This document shows positions 1-11,109 of a stretch of 64,000 nt of DNA, piece after piece. This DNA is from Otatea glauca (taxonomy: Eukaryota; Streptophyta; Magnoliopsida; Poales; Poaceae). The first letter of the stretch is position 1. Each line of letters starts with the position of its first letter. The position numbers and the translations under genes were made by a program. The notes below the pieces were generated by a model. It did no database searches and had not been told where the DNA came from. It saw nothing but the letters and a program-made list of their open reading frames with translations. Location of the stretch: assembly GCA_036346275.1 (NCBI GenBank), contig CM070713.1, positions 72,904,382 to 72,968,381 on the forward strand, in the 5' to 3' direction.

Positions 1-22
1 ATTTGAGATGTTCAACTACTTC

Positions 23-560
23 CACTACTACAGAATGGTACATCACTATCGCTTCATCTGTGTCGGTTCTTAAGTTTTTTGGAAGAAACGATTGTGATAG
101 ATGACTTAGGAGAGGCATTAATCATAATCACTATCGGTTCTCAGGTTAGAAGTGATAGTGATGTAGCACTGGGAACATTACAATCGGTTCTTATGCGAGA
201 AGTGATAGTGATGTGCATTATCATCACTATCGGTTTTCATATAAGAAGCGATAGTGATGAGCACGTACACATCACTATCGGTTCTTATTTAAGAAGCGAT
301 AGTGATGATAATGCACATCACTATCGCTTCTCACAAAAGAACCGATAGTGATAGTGATGTGCATTATCATCACTATCGCTTTTTAAATAAGAACCGATAG
401 TGATATGCGTGCTCATCACTATCGCTTTTTATGTGAACCGATTGTGATGACTATGATAATCACTATCGCTTGTCTTGTAAGAACCGATTGTGATGTCATG
501 ATCACATCACTATCGCTTTTATATGAGAACCGATAGTGATGTACCTCGTTAGGTTATTTA
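23..560. repeat. Left subterminal repeat array of the CACTA element
   Basis: About ten copies of a short palindromic unit of the form ATCACTATCGGTTCT-spacer-AAGAACCGATAGTGAT occur head to tail, with drift between GGTTC and GCTTC. In En/Spm elements such subterminal motifs bind the element-encoded DNA-binding protein. That role is inferred here from position and the inverted-motif structure. The array stops near 545, before AT-rich sequence that leads toward the transposase gene. Confidence 0.85.
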
Positions 561-964
561 TACCACTGAAGTGAACTCTTCTCTGTTATTGTTCGGAGGA
601 GGTTTCTCCGCCGCCACCGAAAAAATAGCTCATATTACGTGGTTGGAAGCAATACTTTGGTGAGAAAATTTGAAATCCTCAAGGGTGGGTGTTAAGAGGG
701 TAAATTTGAAGCCCTAACTTGAGGAGATTTCCTCATTTGCATAATTTGTGGTTTTCTTCAAAATGTGAGCATTCCTTCAAACCCCTTTAATTTTGCACTA
801 TGTAATTTTGATATGTCGCAAGAAAGTTTAGATTGCTTTGGTATTGTGTATATCCTATCGATTCACACCCTTTATTCACAAGCATGTACACATGTACTTA
901 ATTATCTTAATTTGTAGTGCTTTGATGTTAATATGGAATTATTATTCTTGTCACGATGAATGCT

Positions 965-1319
965 AGAGTTTAGGGTGCGGAACCTCGTCTCCGTTCGAGG
1001 ATGCTTGTTTATAAATATACCGAACGAAATGGCATATTTATAAGCGGCGGTCTCGAATTGTCCACGTTCTTTGGGCGATTCGAGGATATGTGCCGTGCAA
1101 GTTCTGGTGTGTTGTACAAGCTGCGAGTAGAGATTTGGTAGCGTCTCCTGGTATTCTCCGGATACACACCCTCTTGACTGTTGTCGAGGCGTGTATATGG
1201 AGAATAGCGAGATATTGAAATTTTCTCTAGAGTTGTACAATGGCTTAGGAACTTGTCGGAACCACATATCCTCGAATGGGATTAGGACTAAACCTATTTA
1301 GAGATTAGGAGTCATCGTT
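965..1319 (+). repeat. Foldback segment, copy A, upstream of the transposase gene
   Basis: This segment is about 355 bp and is repeated in the same orientation at 10545-10900. It can fold on itself. The arm at 1079-1119 (starting TTCGAGGATATGTG) pairs with 1231-1276 (ending CACATATCCTCGAA). An inner pair joins ATTCTCCGGATACACAC to GTGTATATGGAGAAT, and a small separate palindrome lies near 1009-1042 (TTATAAATAT with ATATTTATAA). It lies about 300 bp before the first transposase codons, so it may be transcribed as leader sequence. Function is unknown. Confidence 0.7.
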
Positions 1320-1613
1320 GGTACCCTTGTATTGTTTCGTTGTAGTCAAAAGATCATGAGGCTCTTGCACTATATAATTAGATTGTTTGATATCATTGTT
1401 CATGTTAAAAATGTATGTCTCTTATCTAGGAAATTGGAAGCTCTAAACCAGGGAAGAATCTAGGTATCGATCGGGAGTACATATTTCATATATGTTGCAG
1501 GAAATTGTCATCTATTTTGCAAAGGTAATATTAACTGAAATGATGTCTCAATATTTCAAATAACTAGCTTGCTGTCGCTCCAGTTTGTGCATAATTTATT
1601 GGGTGAAGTTTAA

Positions 1614-2399
1614 TTGCAGATGAACCGTAAGGAATGGATGTATGCAAAAAGTCGTGTGAGTGCTGAATTTCAGAGGGGTGTTAAGGAGTTCAAAAAAATT
1701 GCCGAAGAGGACATGGTGAGGAGGGGTGTAAACTTCATATATTGTCCTTGCATTGATTGCACCAATCTGAGAAGATTTAACAACTCAGCTCAAATTGAGG
1801 ACCACCTGATTCGACGTGGCTTCGTGAGGAATTACACGTGTTGGATCCATCACGGGAGGCAGTAGTACCTATTTGGTATGCAATGAAGACACGGTGGAAC
1901 CGGATGATGAGTTGCAATTTGATATGTTTGAGGAGGAGAATTTGGAGCAAATGTTGCGGGATGTGGAGGTAATTACACGAAGAGAGTTTGGAAAGTTTAA
2001 AAGCGATGGAAGGCGATGCGAAACCACTGCATTCACAAAGTTGCAAAGCGAATACACTAAGTTAGGTTCGGTCCTTGCATTGTTGAGCGAAGGCAAAACA
2101 CCGTTGGACGGATACAAGTTTTAATGCACTTCTAGTTCTTCTATCAGATCTGCTTCCGGAGGGAAACGAGTTGCCAACAAGCATTTATGAAGCGAAGAAG
2201 CTACTATGTCCCATGGGAATGGAAATAGAAAGGATACATGCATGTCCAAATGATTGCATCTTGTACCGTAACGCACATCAAGAGCTGCACATTTGTCCAG
2301 TTTGCGGTGTGCTTCGGTACAAACAAAAGGAGAAGCGTAACGACAAGAAGCGTAAGAGTCAGGGCAACGAGGGTGAAGAGGTCACTAAAGGTGCACCGG
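1614..2399 (+). pseudogene. CACTA TNP2-type transposase, N-terminal part (broken)
   Basis: The first stretch (1614-1865) matches the plant transposase-associated domain found at the start of TNP2 proteins: it opens MNRKEWMY and has the cysteine pattern YCPCIDCTN followed by HLIRRGF and a WxxHG end. An acidic stretch follows in another frame (1873-2124). A third frame (2171-2399) carries a typical transposase segment, YEAKKLL...IHACPNDCILY...CPVCG. Reading through needs frame changes or short introns near 1865 and 2124-2171, so the copy is damaged unless these are introns. The coding sequence is cut at 2399 by the solo LTR and resumes at 5463-5468 on the other side. Confidence 0.82.
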
Positions 2400-5300
2400 T
2401 GTAACATCCCAAAATTTGGTTTAATTAAGTTTTTATTGCTTAAATATGCATTTGTGATTTTCTGGAATTTATTTGGATTTATTTGAATTAATTCTTATTT
2501 CAAGTTTATTGCTTTTTATTCAAATCTATTTAAATCTGTGCAAAGTTAAAATAAAGTTTTGCCAAAAATATTTTATTTGAGTTTAGAATGTCTCAAAGTA
2601 TTTCTGAGATTTTTCTTGGATTTTTCCTGATTATTTTATTTGCCTAAAACCAATTAAATGAATTTCTAGAATTATTTTAATTATTAAAGTTTTAAAAATC
2701 TTTTTGAACAGTATTGGGCGAAGCCCAACATTGGCGCTCGAGTCGCTTCAGGCGGCCCAAGTCGGCCCGTCGTCATTGAAACCCTAGGATCCATCGCGGA
2801 CAACCGTTGGATCGAGATCCAACGGGTGTGCCTTGCCGCGTCGTCGATCGTCCGAGCCGTTCGATGGCGCCGCGTGGGCGCGTCGGATGCAGCCACGTCA
2901 CCTCTCCGTGTCGCCGCCGAGTCCGCCGCCGCCTCGGGCCGTCCTCGAGTCCGGGCTTTGCACGCTCCCGTCGCCGCTATTTAAGGCGCCGACGCGGTGT
3001 TGAATTCCTCACCTCGTGCGCGTCGCCGCAATCCCGAAGCCCGAGCCGTCGCCGCCGCTCGCGTAAGCTTCGCCGGAGTTAGCCAAAGCCCTGTTGTGGT
3101 TTCCGATCGCTTCGCCGCCCTTTCGCCGTTTCCGCCGTTCCAAGGGCCAGACCGAGATCCCCGGATTTCGTCGCGTCGGACCAGTGAAGCCGTGTCGCCG
3201 TTTCGTCGCCGGAGCGCCATCGCCGACGTCGTCTTCTCCATCGCCGGTGAAGCTGTGCCGCCGCATCGTCATCGCCGGATTCGAAGCTTTCCAGCCGTTC
3301 GATCTTCGTTGAACGCTCCGGATCGCGCCAAGTGGGTAAGCGTCTCGGGTGTCGGAGGCCGTTGGATCTAATCGGATGAACCGAGACACGGCCACGTGCA
3401 CCCTTGCCGTAGCCGTCCAATCGAGTTCGTGCGCTCTAGATCTCGCCGTCGCCGCAACCAATCGGGGCCGACGTGGTGGTGCGGCGCCGAGGCGTCGTGG
3501 GCCGGTCACGGTGAGACGGAGGAGGTCCGTGGACGTGTCTATGCACCGAGGCCACGTGTCGGCCGATTGGTCGGTTCAGTGGCGTCATGCTGACGTCATG
3601 ATGACGCAATAAATCAGTTTTCGTTTTAAAAATAAATCTATTAATTCGAATTTCGATTTTCGATTTGATGATTTATTTCAAACTTCAAAAGTCTATATCT
3701 TTTGCAATTTAACTCGGAATTGAGTGATTCCAGTTTCTAAAAATTTGTAAAATTGAGATCTATTTAATGGTGAATTTTATTTGATTTTTGGAGTTCAATT
3801 TCTCTCTGTTTTGGTATTTATTTGCTTTTCTCCTTGATGCAGCGTAGGCGTTGAATTGTGCGGCGCTTGGAGGAAGATCAAGCAACTCAAGAGCAAGTTC
3901 CAGAACCAGATCAGGACCTATTCCAAGGCAAGTTGTGCTTTGATCATGTTGAACCCATGTTTATAAAATTGCTATATTTGTTTTACCCTATTATATATGT
4001 TTCAAATATACAATTGTTTCAAACTAGATTGGGCTTAGCTAATATACCAGATTGATCTATACCCTACCTTGTCATTGTATGCCATGATCCATTGTCACCC
4101 TAGATTGGTTAAGTATAGTTGGTTAATAATTATAATCAACATTGGAGGTTTAGACCGTATTAGTTGCTTAGCTTTGCCACGTCATCACATGTATCAGAAT
4201 CATTGATAATTAATCTTGATTAATGGAATATGGAACGATATTATGAACTTGTGTGTCATGTGGGATCACACGATGAGATTGAGTTGTTGTGGCGAGTCAT
4301 GTCACGCAACGATGTTGAATTGTTGATGGCACGTGGTGTTTGGTAATCAACTGGGTGATAATAACTTAGATTGAGGCAAGTGGCAAGGGGCGAGGAGGCC
4401 AAGGTGGGCCCAATGGGCAGAGGGTATGTGGATGTCTTGCCTCGATCACACCAAGGACTTAACCTTGCAAGCCTTTGACCTGAGTCTATCATGCAACCAC
4501 ATGTCTGGTATGGGCCAGCCTAGCTGAGTAATTTGCAATGTCTTAATTTTGGTACTATCTTGGTCGGTGTGAGTTCCCGAGTTATGGAGTAATTCACATG
4601 GCGCAAGAGGGGGGCCCTGGATGTGGTAACCAGTCCTTGATGTTGAAACCTTAGCGGATAGTATCGGGTTAAGCGAGCATTGTAAAGGCTTTGTTATAAT
4701 CACTCGCCTTGGTGGTGTTTGGTTGTATCACGTGGGTAAAGTGCATAACCTCTGCAGTGTGAAACTATTCGGATAGCCGTGCTCATGTATTGAGCAATGC
4801 TCGGAATTACGATTAAGGGTTAGTTTAATTAATTGAACAACTTGGTTGGGATGGCGGAAGGCCATATGGAAGATGGAATTTGACTTAGGATTGGAAACTT
4901 GGTTTACTTGAGAAATCCTGAATTTATTTACTATTGTTATTTGTTTTACATTCTTTACAATCTATTTACTGTATTTCTTCATAAATGCTGCTTATTGCAA
5001 AATAGCCATGATAGCCTATTCATTGGAATAAGCCTTACATATAGATACATAGAACTGCATTCTGTGCACAACTTGTTGAGTGCTTAAGTACTCACCGTTG
5101 CCAAACAACAATAATCAACAGTTGAAGAATCTACACCTGTGTTGGAAGAGGAAGTCCAGGAAGACACGAGTCATTAGGGTCCGAGCCTTGTCGGTTGCCC
5201 GTGGTGAACTGATGAGCTATCTACGTTTTCTATTTTCCGCTGCTTAATCATTAGTTATATTTTCAGTCTTGCCCTGTGTGGCTTAATAATGTAAGTTGGT

Positions 5301-5462
5301 CATAAGATCATACCTTTAGTTATATCAATGAACGAACTATTATTCTATTATCGTTGAGTATGATGTGATATGTACCAATGTTGAGCTGTGTGCACTAGCG
5401 TTGATCCTGGGAATAGTGCGGTAAACACAGTGGGTTCGAATCAGTGGATTCGGGTCCTTACA
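2400..5462. mobile_element. Solo LTR (Ty3-gypsy type, inferred) inside the CACTA transposase
   Basis: The element starts TGTAACATCCCAAAATTTGG and ends GGGTCCTTACA, with TG...CA termini. ACCGG occurs immediately on each side (2395-2399 and 5463-5467), a 5 bp target duplication. Removing the element and one duplication joins two halves of the transposase reading frame (KGAP, then AKV...). No gag, pol or internal LTR pair is visible in its 3063 bp, so it is best read as a solo LTR left by recombination between the two LTRs of a full element. The unusual length and the TGTAACATCCC start are typical of some long-LTR grass gypsy families. That family assignment is inference. Confidence 0.88.
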
Positions 5463-7935
5463 ACCGGCCAAGGTATTGTGGTACTTGCCCATCGTTCCAC
5501 GTCTGGAAAGGTTGTTTGCAAATCTAGAGAAGCAAAATTGTTGCGTTGGCATTATGAGTCTCGAAAGGAAGATGGCAGGCTGAGACACCCTGCTGATTTG
5601 GCTCAATGGAGAAACATCGATTGGAAACATGAGGAGTTTGGTGCCGAAATGAGGAACATAAGATTTGGATTGAGTATCGATGGAATGAATCCGTTTGGTA
5701 ACATGAGCGATCGTCACAAAGACGTGGCGATTCATTGTGTATCTACAACCTCCTTCTTGGTTGTGCATGAAGCGGAAGTATATCATGATGTCGTTGCTAA
5801 TCTCGGGACCAAAACAGTAGGAAATGATATTGATGTGTACCTCGCTCCATTGATCGAGGATTTGGTAAAATTGTGGAATGACGGGTCATTGTGTGGGATC
5901 GTCTGAAGAGAGCATTTCACCCTACGGCTATGGTATTTTGCACCACAAATGATTTCCGGCTCTTGGTAATTTGGCTACTCTGATCGAAAGGAGCAAAAGC
6001 GTGTCCTATTTGTGAAGAGGAGACCGAGAGCCTATGGTCTGCGAATTCCAAGAAAAGCGTGTATATGGGTCACCGTGAGGTTTCTACCTCGAAGTCATCG
6101 ATACCGTAAGATGGATGACAAATTTGATGGGAAGAGGAAGTCCGTTCGGCACCGCACCTATGAGTGGAAGGCAAGTATATTCACGTGTAGAGGATATCGA
6201 TGTTGAGACGGAAAGAGCCGTAAATCTGTTCGTTCTAGGACCATTTGGAAGAAGAGGTCAATATTTTGGGACTTACCGTACTGGAAGGAGTTAGATGTTC
6301 GGCATTGTATTGATGTCATGCACGTTGAGAAGAATGTCTGCGACAATTTGGTTGATATCCTGCTGAACATACCTGGAAAGACAAAGGATGGTGTGAATGC
6401 TCGTCGCGATATGGCCTACATGGGAATCAGGCCCAGGCTTGCAGTGATAGAGGAGGATGGAAAAGATTCGTATATGCCCGCTGCATGCTACACCCTGTCC
6501 AAGAAGGAGAAAGAGGACCTTTGCAAATGTCTCCATGGTATTAAAGTTCCATCGGCTACTCGCGAACATTAAGAAGCTTGTGTCCTTGGATGATTTGAAG
6601 TTGTTGGGCATGAAGTCCCACGATTGCCATGTCTTGATGACCCAAATGCTCCCAGTTGCAATAAGAAATATTCTGCCAGAGGATGTCAGGTTTGCAATCA
6701 CGAAGCTATGTTACTTCTTCAATGCGATCTCCTGCAAAGTTATTGACCCGACGTGCTAGACAACTTGCGAGTGAGGTGGTGCAGACTCTATGTCAGCTTG
6801 AGATGTATTTCCCACCGTCGTTCTTCGATGTCATGGTCCACCTTGTTGTTCACCTCGTTAGAGAGATTAAGATATGTGGATCGGCATTCCTACGTTATAT
6901 GTACCCGTTCGAGAGGTACATGGGTATATTAAAATCCTACGTGAGGAATCGGTCGAAGCCTGAGGGTAGTATTGTGGAAGGTTATGGTACTGAAGAGGTT
7001 ATTGAGTTCTGCGTGGACTATCTCGGGAAAAGACAAGCAATCGGTGTTCCTCTATCTCGCCATGAGGCGGACTTGTCGGCAAAGGAACCGTTGGGTCGAA
7101 ACTAACGAGGCCACGGTTTGATATGTATTGCAAAGCGCATCTAACGATCTTGCGCAGAGCGCAGAAGTTGTGGTACATCGCAAGCGACAAGTCGATATTA
7201 CGGAAGAGAATCCACAAATGGATGAGCTTTCCATCATGCGAGAACACAACGATAGATTTCTCACATGGTTCAAACAAAGGCGGAGGTTTCATTAGTGAGA
7301 CTATCAAATGGTTGGTGACGGACCTAGATTTAATGTACGGACATGGCAGGGTACGATATTAATGGGTACACCTTTTACATCGAAAGTCGATGCGAAGAGT
7401 CTTGTTCAAAAGCAGTGGTGTAAGCATAGATGCTTTTTCCGATGAACATCACTCGAAAGGAGGATCCTCAATGGCAATGAACTCTTACTTCGGGGTGATC
7501 GAAGAAATTTGGGAGCTCGATTATGGAATATACCAAATTCCATTGTTCTGATGTAAGTGGGTGGGACTCCTACATGGAGTGAAGGTCGACAAGAGAGGTT
7601 TTACTCTTGTGGATCTCAACAGAGTGAAGGTCGACAAGAGAGGTTTTACTCTTGTGGATCTCAACAGACTCGCCTATAAAGATGACCCATTCGTACTTGC
7701 GAAGCAAGCAAATCAGGTCTTCTATGTGCGTGATCCGGCCAATCCGAGGTTGCACGTCGTCCTTCATGGCAAGCGGCGGATCGTTGGAGTCGAAAATGTC
7801 ATAGATGAAGAAGAATACGACCAATTTGATGAAATACCTCCGTTTGCGGATGGGGCCTGTCTTAGTGGCGACGATGACACACATGGAAGAAATTACATGC
7901 GTGTAGATCATCAGGAAGGGTTGTATTGTAAATAA
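5463..7935 (+). pseudogene. CACTA TNP2-type transposase, catalytic and C-terminal parts (broken)
   Basis: Transposase sequence resumes just after the solo LTR. It shows the TNP2 motifs RWHYESRKEDGRLRHPAD and GLSIDGMNPFG, then, after frame breaks around 5906-6260, the segment DVRHCIDVMHVEKNVCDN. A DUF4218-like block follows (about 6290-7075, including YFPPSFFDVMVHL and ERYMGILKSYVRN), and a DUF4216-like block closes it (7260-7935, including DDPFVLAKQANQVFYV and ending EEEYDQFDEIP). Several frameshifts (near 5906, 6570, 6760, 7360 and 7550) make this a pseudogene as it stands. A 45 bp in-frame tandem duplication at 7577-7666 repeats VKVDKRGFTLVDLNR. In CACTA elements this protein cuts the TIR ends. 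It was probably the source of transposase before decay. Confidence 0.83.
7577..7666 (+). repeat. 45 bp perfect tandem duplication in the transposase C-terminal block
   Basis: Positions 7577-7621 are repeated exactly at 7622-7666. The unit encodes 15 residues in frame, so it lengthens the DUF4216-like block without shifting it. Perfect identity suggests a recent event in this copy. Confidence 0.9.
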
Positions 7936-8399
7936 AAGGAGTACATCATTGTATCAGTTGCTATGTGTTTGAAATGTTTGTATTGTACATAACTGTAGTT
8001 TCGTGTTTGCAAAGGTTACGTGTACGTATGAAACTTGAAGCAAATTTTTCAATGGATTGTGGTATGTATCATCTACTTGAAGCAAGAAAAGAAGGCACTC
8101 CACACCAAATCATTTTCGCTAATTTTCAAAATACTTGGACTTTATTTGAGAAAGATTTGACTTTGAGACTCTTTCAACAAAGTGACTTTGGGCTTCTTTT
8201 TTTCAATGCTAACTCTTTTTTCCAGAATCCTTTTTGGAATAGTTTTGTAGTATCACAAAGTACGTTCCTGCAAAATTTCAAAAAATTCCAACTATGTTTG
8301 CAAAATTTATGGCCTTTTCACTCTTTGATCAGATATTTCTGCAAGTTCAAAATTCATGGTTTGTCAGGAAAGCAAATAGTGCTTTGAACAACATTTGTG

Positions 8400-9425
8400 T
8401 CGATTTTAGTAAAACACTGATAGTGATGTCTCCTTTTTTTGTGTCGGTTTTTGGAAAAAACCGATAGTAATATTATCTTTTTTGTGTCGGTTTTATCGAA
8501 AAACCGATAGTAAAATTTGTGTCGGTTTTGTGTCGGTTTTATGAAAAAAACGATAGTAATATTTTTTTTTGTCAGGTTTGGTCCAAAAACTATAGTGATG
8601 TTTATTTTTTTGTGTCGGTTTCTTAAAAAAAACCGATAGTACTATTAACTCTTTTGTGTCGGTTTTTTAAAAACACCGATAGTAATATTAAGTTTTTTGT
8701 GTCGGTTTTATCAAAAAAACGATAGTAATATTTATTTTTTTGCCAGGTTTTATCCAAAAAAAAGGTAGTGATGTTTATTTTTTTGTGTCGGTTTTTGAAA
8801 AACACCGATAGTAATACTATATTTTTTGTGTCGGTTTTATTGAAAAACCGATAGTAATGGAAATTTTTTGTGTCGGTTTTTTAAAAAAACCGATAGTAAT
8901 ATTAACTTTTTTGTGTCGGTTTTATCAAAAAAACGATAGTAATATATATTTTTTTTGTCATGTTTGATCCAAAAACGGTAGTGATGTTTATTTTTTTGAG
9001 TCGTTTTTTTGAAAAAAAACCGATAGTAATTTATGTTTTTTGTGTCGGTTTTTTAAAAAAACCGTTAGTGATTGTTGATTTTTTGTGTAATGAGAAAACT
9101 GCTGATTTTTTATATTTTGTGTCGGTTTTATTAGAAAACCGATACGGATATTATTATTTGTGTCGGTTTTCTAAAAAAACCGATATAAAAGTTTTCATTT
9201 TTTGTGTCAGTTTTAATAAAAAAAACCGATAGTGATTAGATTTTTTCTGTAATGTGAAAACTGGTGATTTTTTATTTTTTGTGTCGGTTTTATTAGAAAA
9301 CCGATTGGGAAGTTTTTATTTGTGTCTGTTTTGTAAAACACCCGATAATGATTTTTTGGTTTGTGTCGGTTTGAAAAAAAACCGATACAAATGTTATTAT
9401 TTTGTTTGTGTCGGTTTTGTGCGGA
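8400..9425. repeat. Internal array of TGTCGG...CCGATAGT inverted units in the CACTA element
   Basis: Roughly twenty units of the form TTTGTGTCGGTTTTTT-AAAAAACCGATAGTAAT are repeated across about 1 kb between the two element genes. The core (CGGTTTT/AAAACCG plus GATAGT) is related to the units at both ends of the element, but the spacers are A/T homopolymers and the flanking sequence differs. It is therefore a third, diverged array rather than a copy of either end. No CACTA-type terminus was seen beside it. Its 3' edge runs into a C-rich stretch at 9480. Confidence 0.8.
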
Positions 9426-9479
9426 AAGCAGAGATATGCAACCCTTCACATACATTTGGCAAACCCTAATTAATTAAGC

Positions 9480-9970
9480 CTCCAACTCCACCCCGCCGCC
9501 CAACTCCACTTCCGCCGGACGCCTCAACTCCACCTCGCACCTCGCCGGCCTCGCCCACGCCGCCCGTCGGCCACCCGCCGCCCGACGCCACCCGCGCGCC
9601 TCGCCCCATACTCCACCCCGCCGCCCGACTTCACCCAGCCCCCCGCACCGACTTCACCCACCACCGCCGCCCCTCCGCCCCGACGCCACCCGTCGCCCAC
9701 CCCGCCACCCCGACGCCCTACTCAACCCCGCGCCCCCCGCCCGACTCCACCCCGCCCCTCGCCTACTCCACCCCCCGCGCCTCCGCCCTACTCCACTCAC
9801 ACCCGTCGCCCCCCGACGCCACTCGCTTCGACGCCACCGCGCGCCCTCCGCGCCGCCGCCGCCGCCGCCGCCCCCGCCGACGCCACCCTCCGCCTCCACG
9901 CCCCTCCGCCCCACTCGCTGGCCGCCTCCACCCGCTGACGCCCCTCCGCCCACGCACGCCCGCTCGCCCG
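9480..9970. repeat. Cytosine-rich low-complexity stretch
   Basis: This stretch is almost all CCGCCC, CGACGCC and CTCCACCCC variants on the plus strand. Long open frames cross it on both strands only because stop codons are rare in such sequence. I see no protein family. It lies between the internal repeat array and the second CACTA gene and may be part of a GC-rich leader or promoter. Confidence 0.7.
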
Positions 9971-10544
9971 GTGTCTTTGCTGACGAGCGGCCGCGCTCGA
10001 CACCGCTGCGATGAGGAGGTGCACGCCATGAACAAGCTCATTGGAAGTACCAGCACAGGCCGCTCCTCTCCGACGACGCCTCCCCGTGCCGCGCCGCTCG
10101 GCGTGCCCAAGTCGCGACATCCGCCTCGTAAGGCCGCCCGCCTTGGTATGACAATCATGCAAGCTTCTTTCACCAAGCTCTACATAATTGATATGTGAAT
10201 GGTTCTGACATCATGAAAAGAACAATGTACTTAGTTCCGACCGCATATAACTTTGCCTATTCGTACATGCTTTCTATATTCAATTTTTCATGATATGCAT
10301 GTTGCATCCGTGCTTGCTTTTGATGGGTTGCCCTCATATCTAAACCCAAATAACAAGAATTATAGATTGATCTATTTATCACATAGAAATCTCATCATCC
10401 TGTTTCCATTATATATTCAATTGATGGGTTGCCCTCTACATTCAATTATTCATGATATACATGTTCCCTCATCCTGTTTCCATGAATGTTACGATGCTTT
10501 TTTCATTACTTTCTCATATGTGCTTTTGTACTCAGCATATGTTA

Positions 10545-10900
10545 AGAGTTTAGGTTGCGTAACCTACGTCTCCCGTTCGAGAGTGCTTATTTATAAATAT
10601 GCCGTAATGACATATTTATAAGCAAGCAGTCTCGAATTGTCCATTTTTTGATTAGTTCGAGATATGTGGTTCGTGCAAGTTCCTTAGGCGTTGTACAACT
10701 CACAGAGTAGATTTCGGTAGCGTCTCCCTGGTGTTCTCCGGATGCACACACCTCTTGACCAGTTGTCGAGACGTGTATCTGGAGAACAAGGGAGATGTCA
10801 CAAATTTTCTCCGAGTTGTACAACGCCTCAGAACTTGCCCGAACCACATATCCTCGAATGGGATTAGACCAAACCTATGTAGAGATTAGGAGTTATCGTT
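10545..10900 (+). repeat. Foldback segment, copy B, upstream of the second CACTA gene
   Basis: This copy is collinear with 965-1319, with roughly four of five bases alike by eye. The stem is better preserved here: 10656-10702 (TTCGAGATATGTGGTTCG onward) pairs almost perfectly with 10813-10858 (ending CGAACCACATATCCTCGAA). An inner pair joins TTCTCCGGATGCACAC to GTGTATCTGGAGAA. The small TTATAAATATG / CATATTTATAA palindrome is present as well. It ends about 210 bp before the ATG at 11110. Confidence 0.75.
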
Positions 10901-11109
10901 AAATGCGTATTTAGAACAATGATTTATTATCAAGTTCACATAATAGCTACGAAATTTTCTCTGTAGAACTTTTCTTGAAGATCACTCTTTCCTCTGTTAA
11001 TGTAATCGCAATATACTAGAAACGTTGATTTATTATCAAGTTCACATAATAGCTACAATTGCTTTCTCTCATGTCAAATATTTCTCCATGGTAGATAGGA
11101 AAACTCAAA

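Noticed and set aside
23..560. Regular short palindromic repeats that might suggest a CRISPR-like array
   Set aside because: The repeats are degenerate, have no unique equal-length spacers, and sit beside a CACTA TIR in plant DNA. They are transposon subterminal repeats.
965..1319. Foldback as the known CACTA-derived miR820 precursor
   Set aside because: I do not see the miR820 mature sequence in either copy. Only the general idea of a CACTA hairpin is kept.
2400..5462. The interruption of the transposase as a large intron
   Set aside because: The ends are TG...CA with a 5 bp target duplication, not GT...AG, so it is an LTR insertion.
9654..10176. Gly/Arg-rich open frames on the minus strand
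   Set aside because: They follow from cytosine-rich low-complexity sequence on the plus strand. No domain or codon signal.
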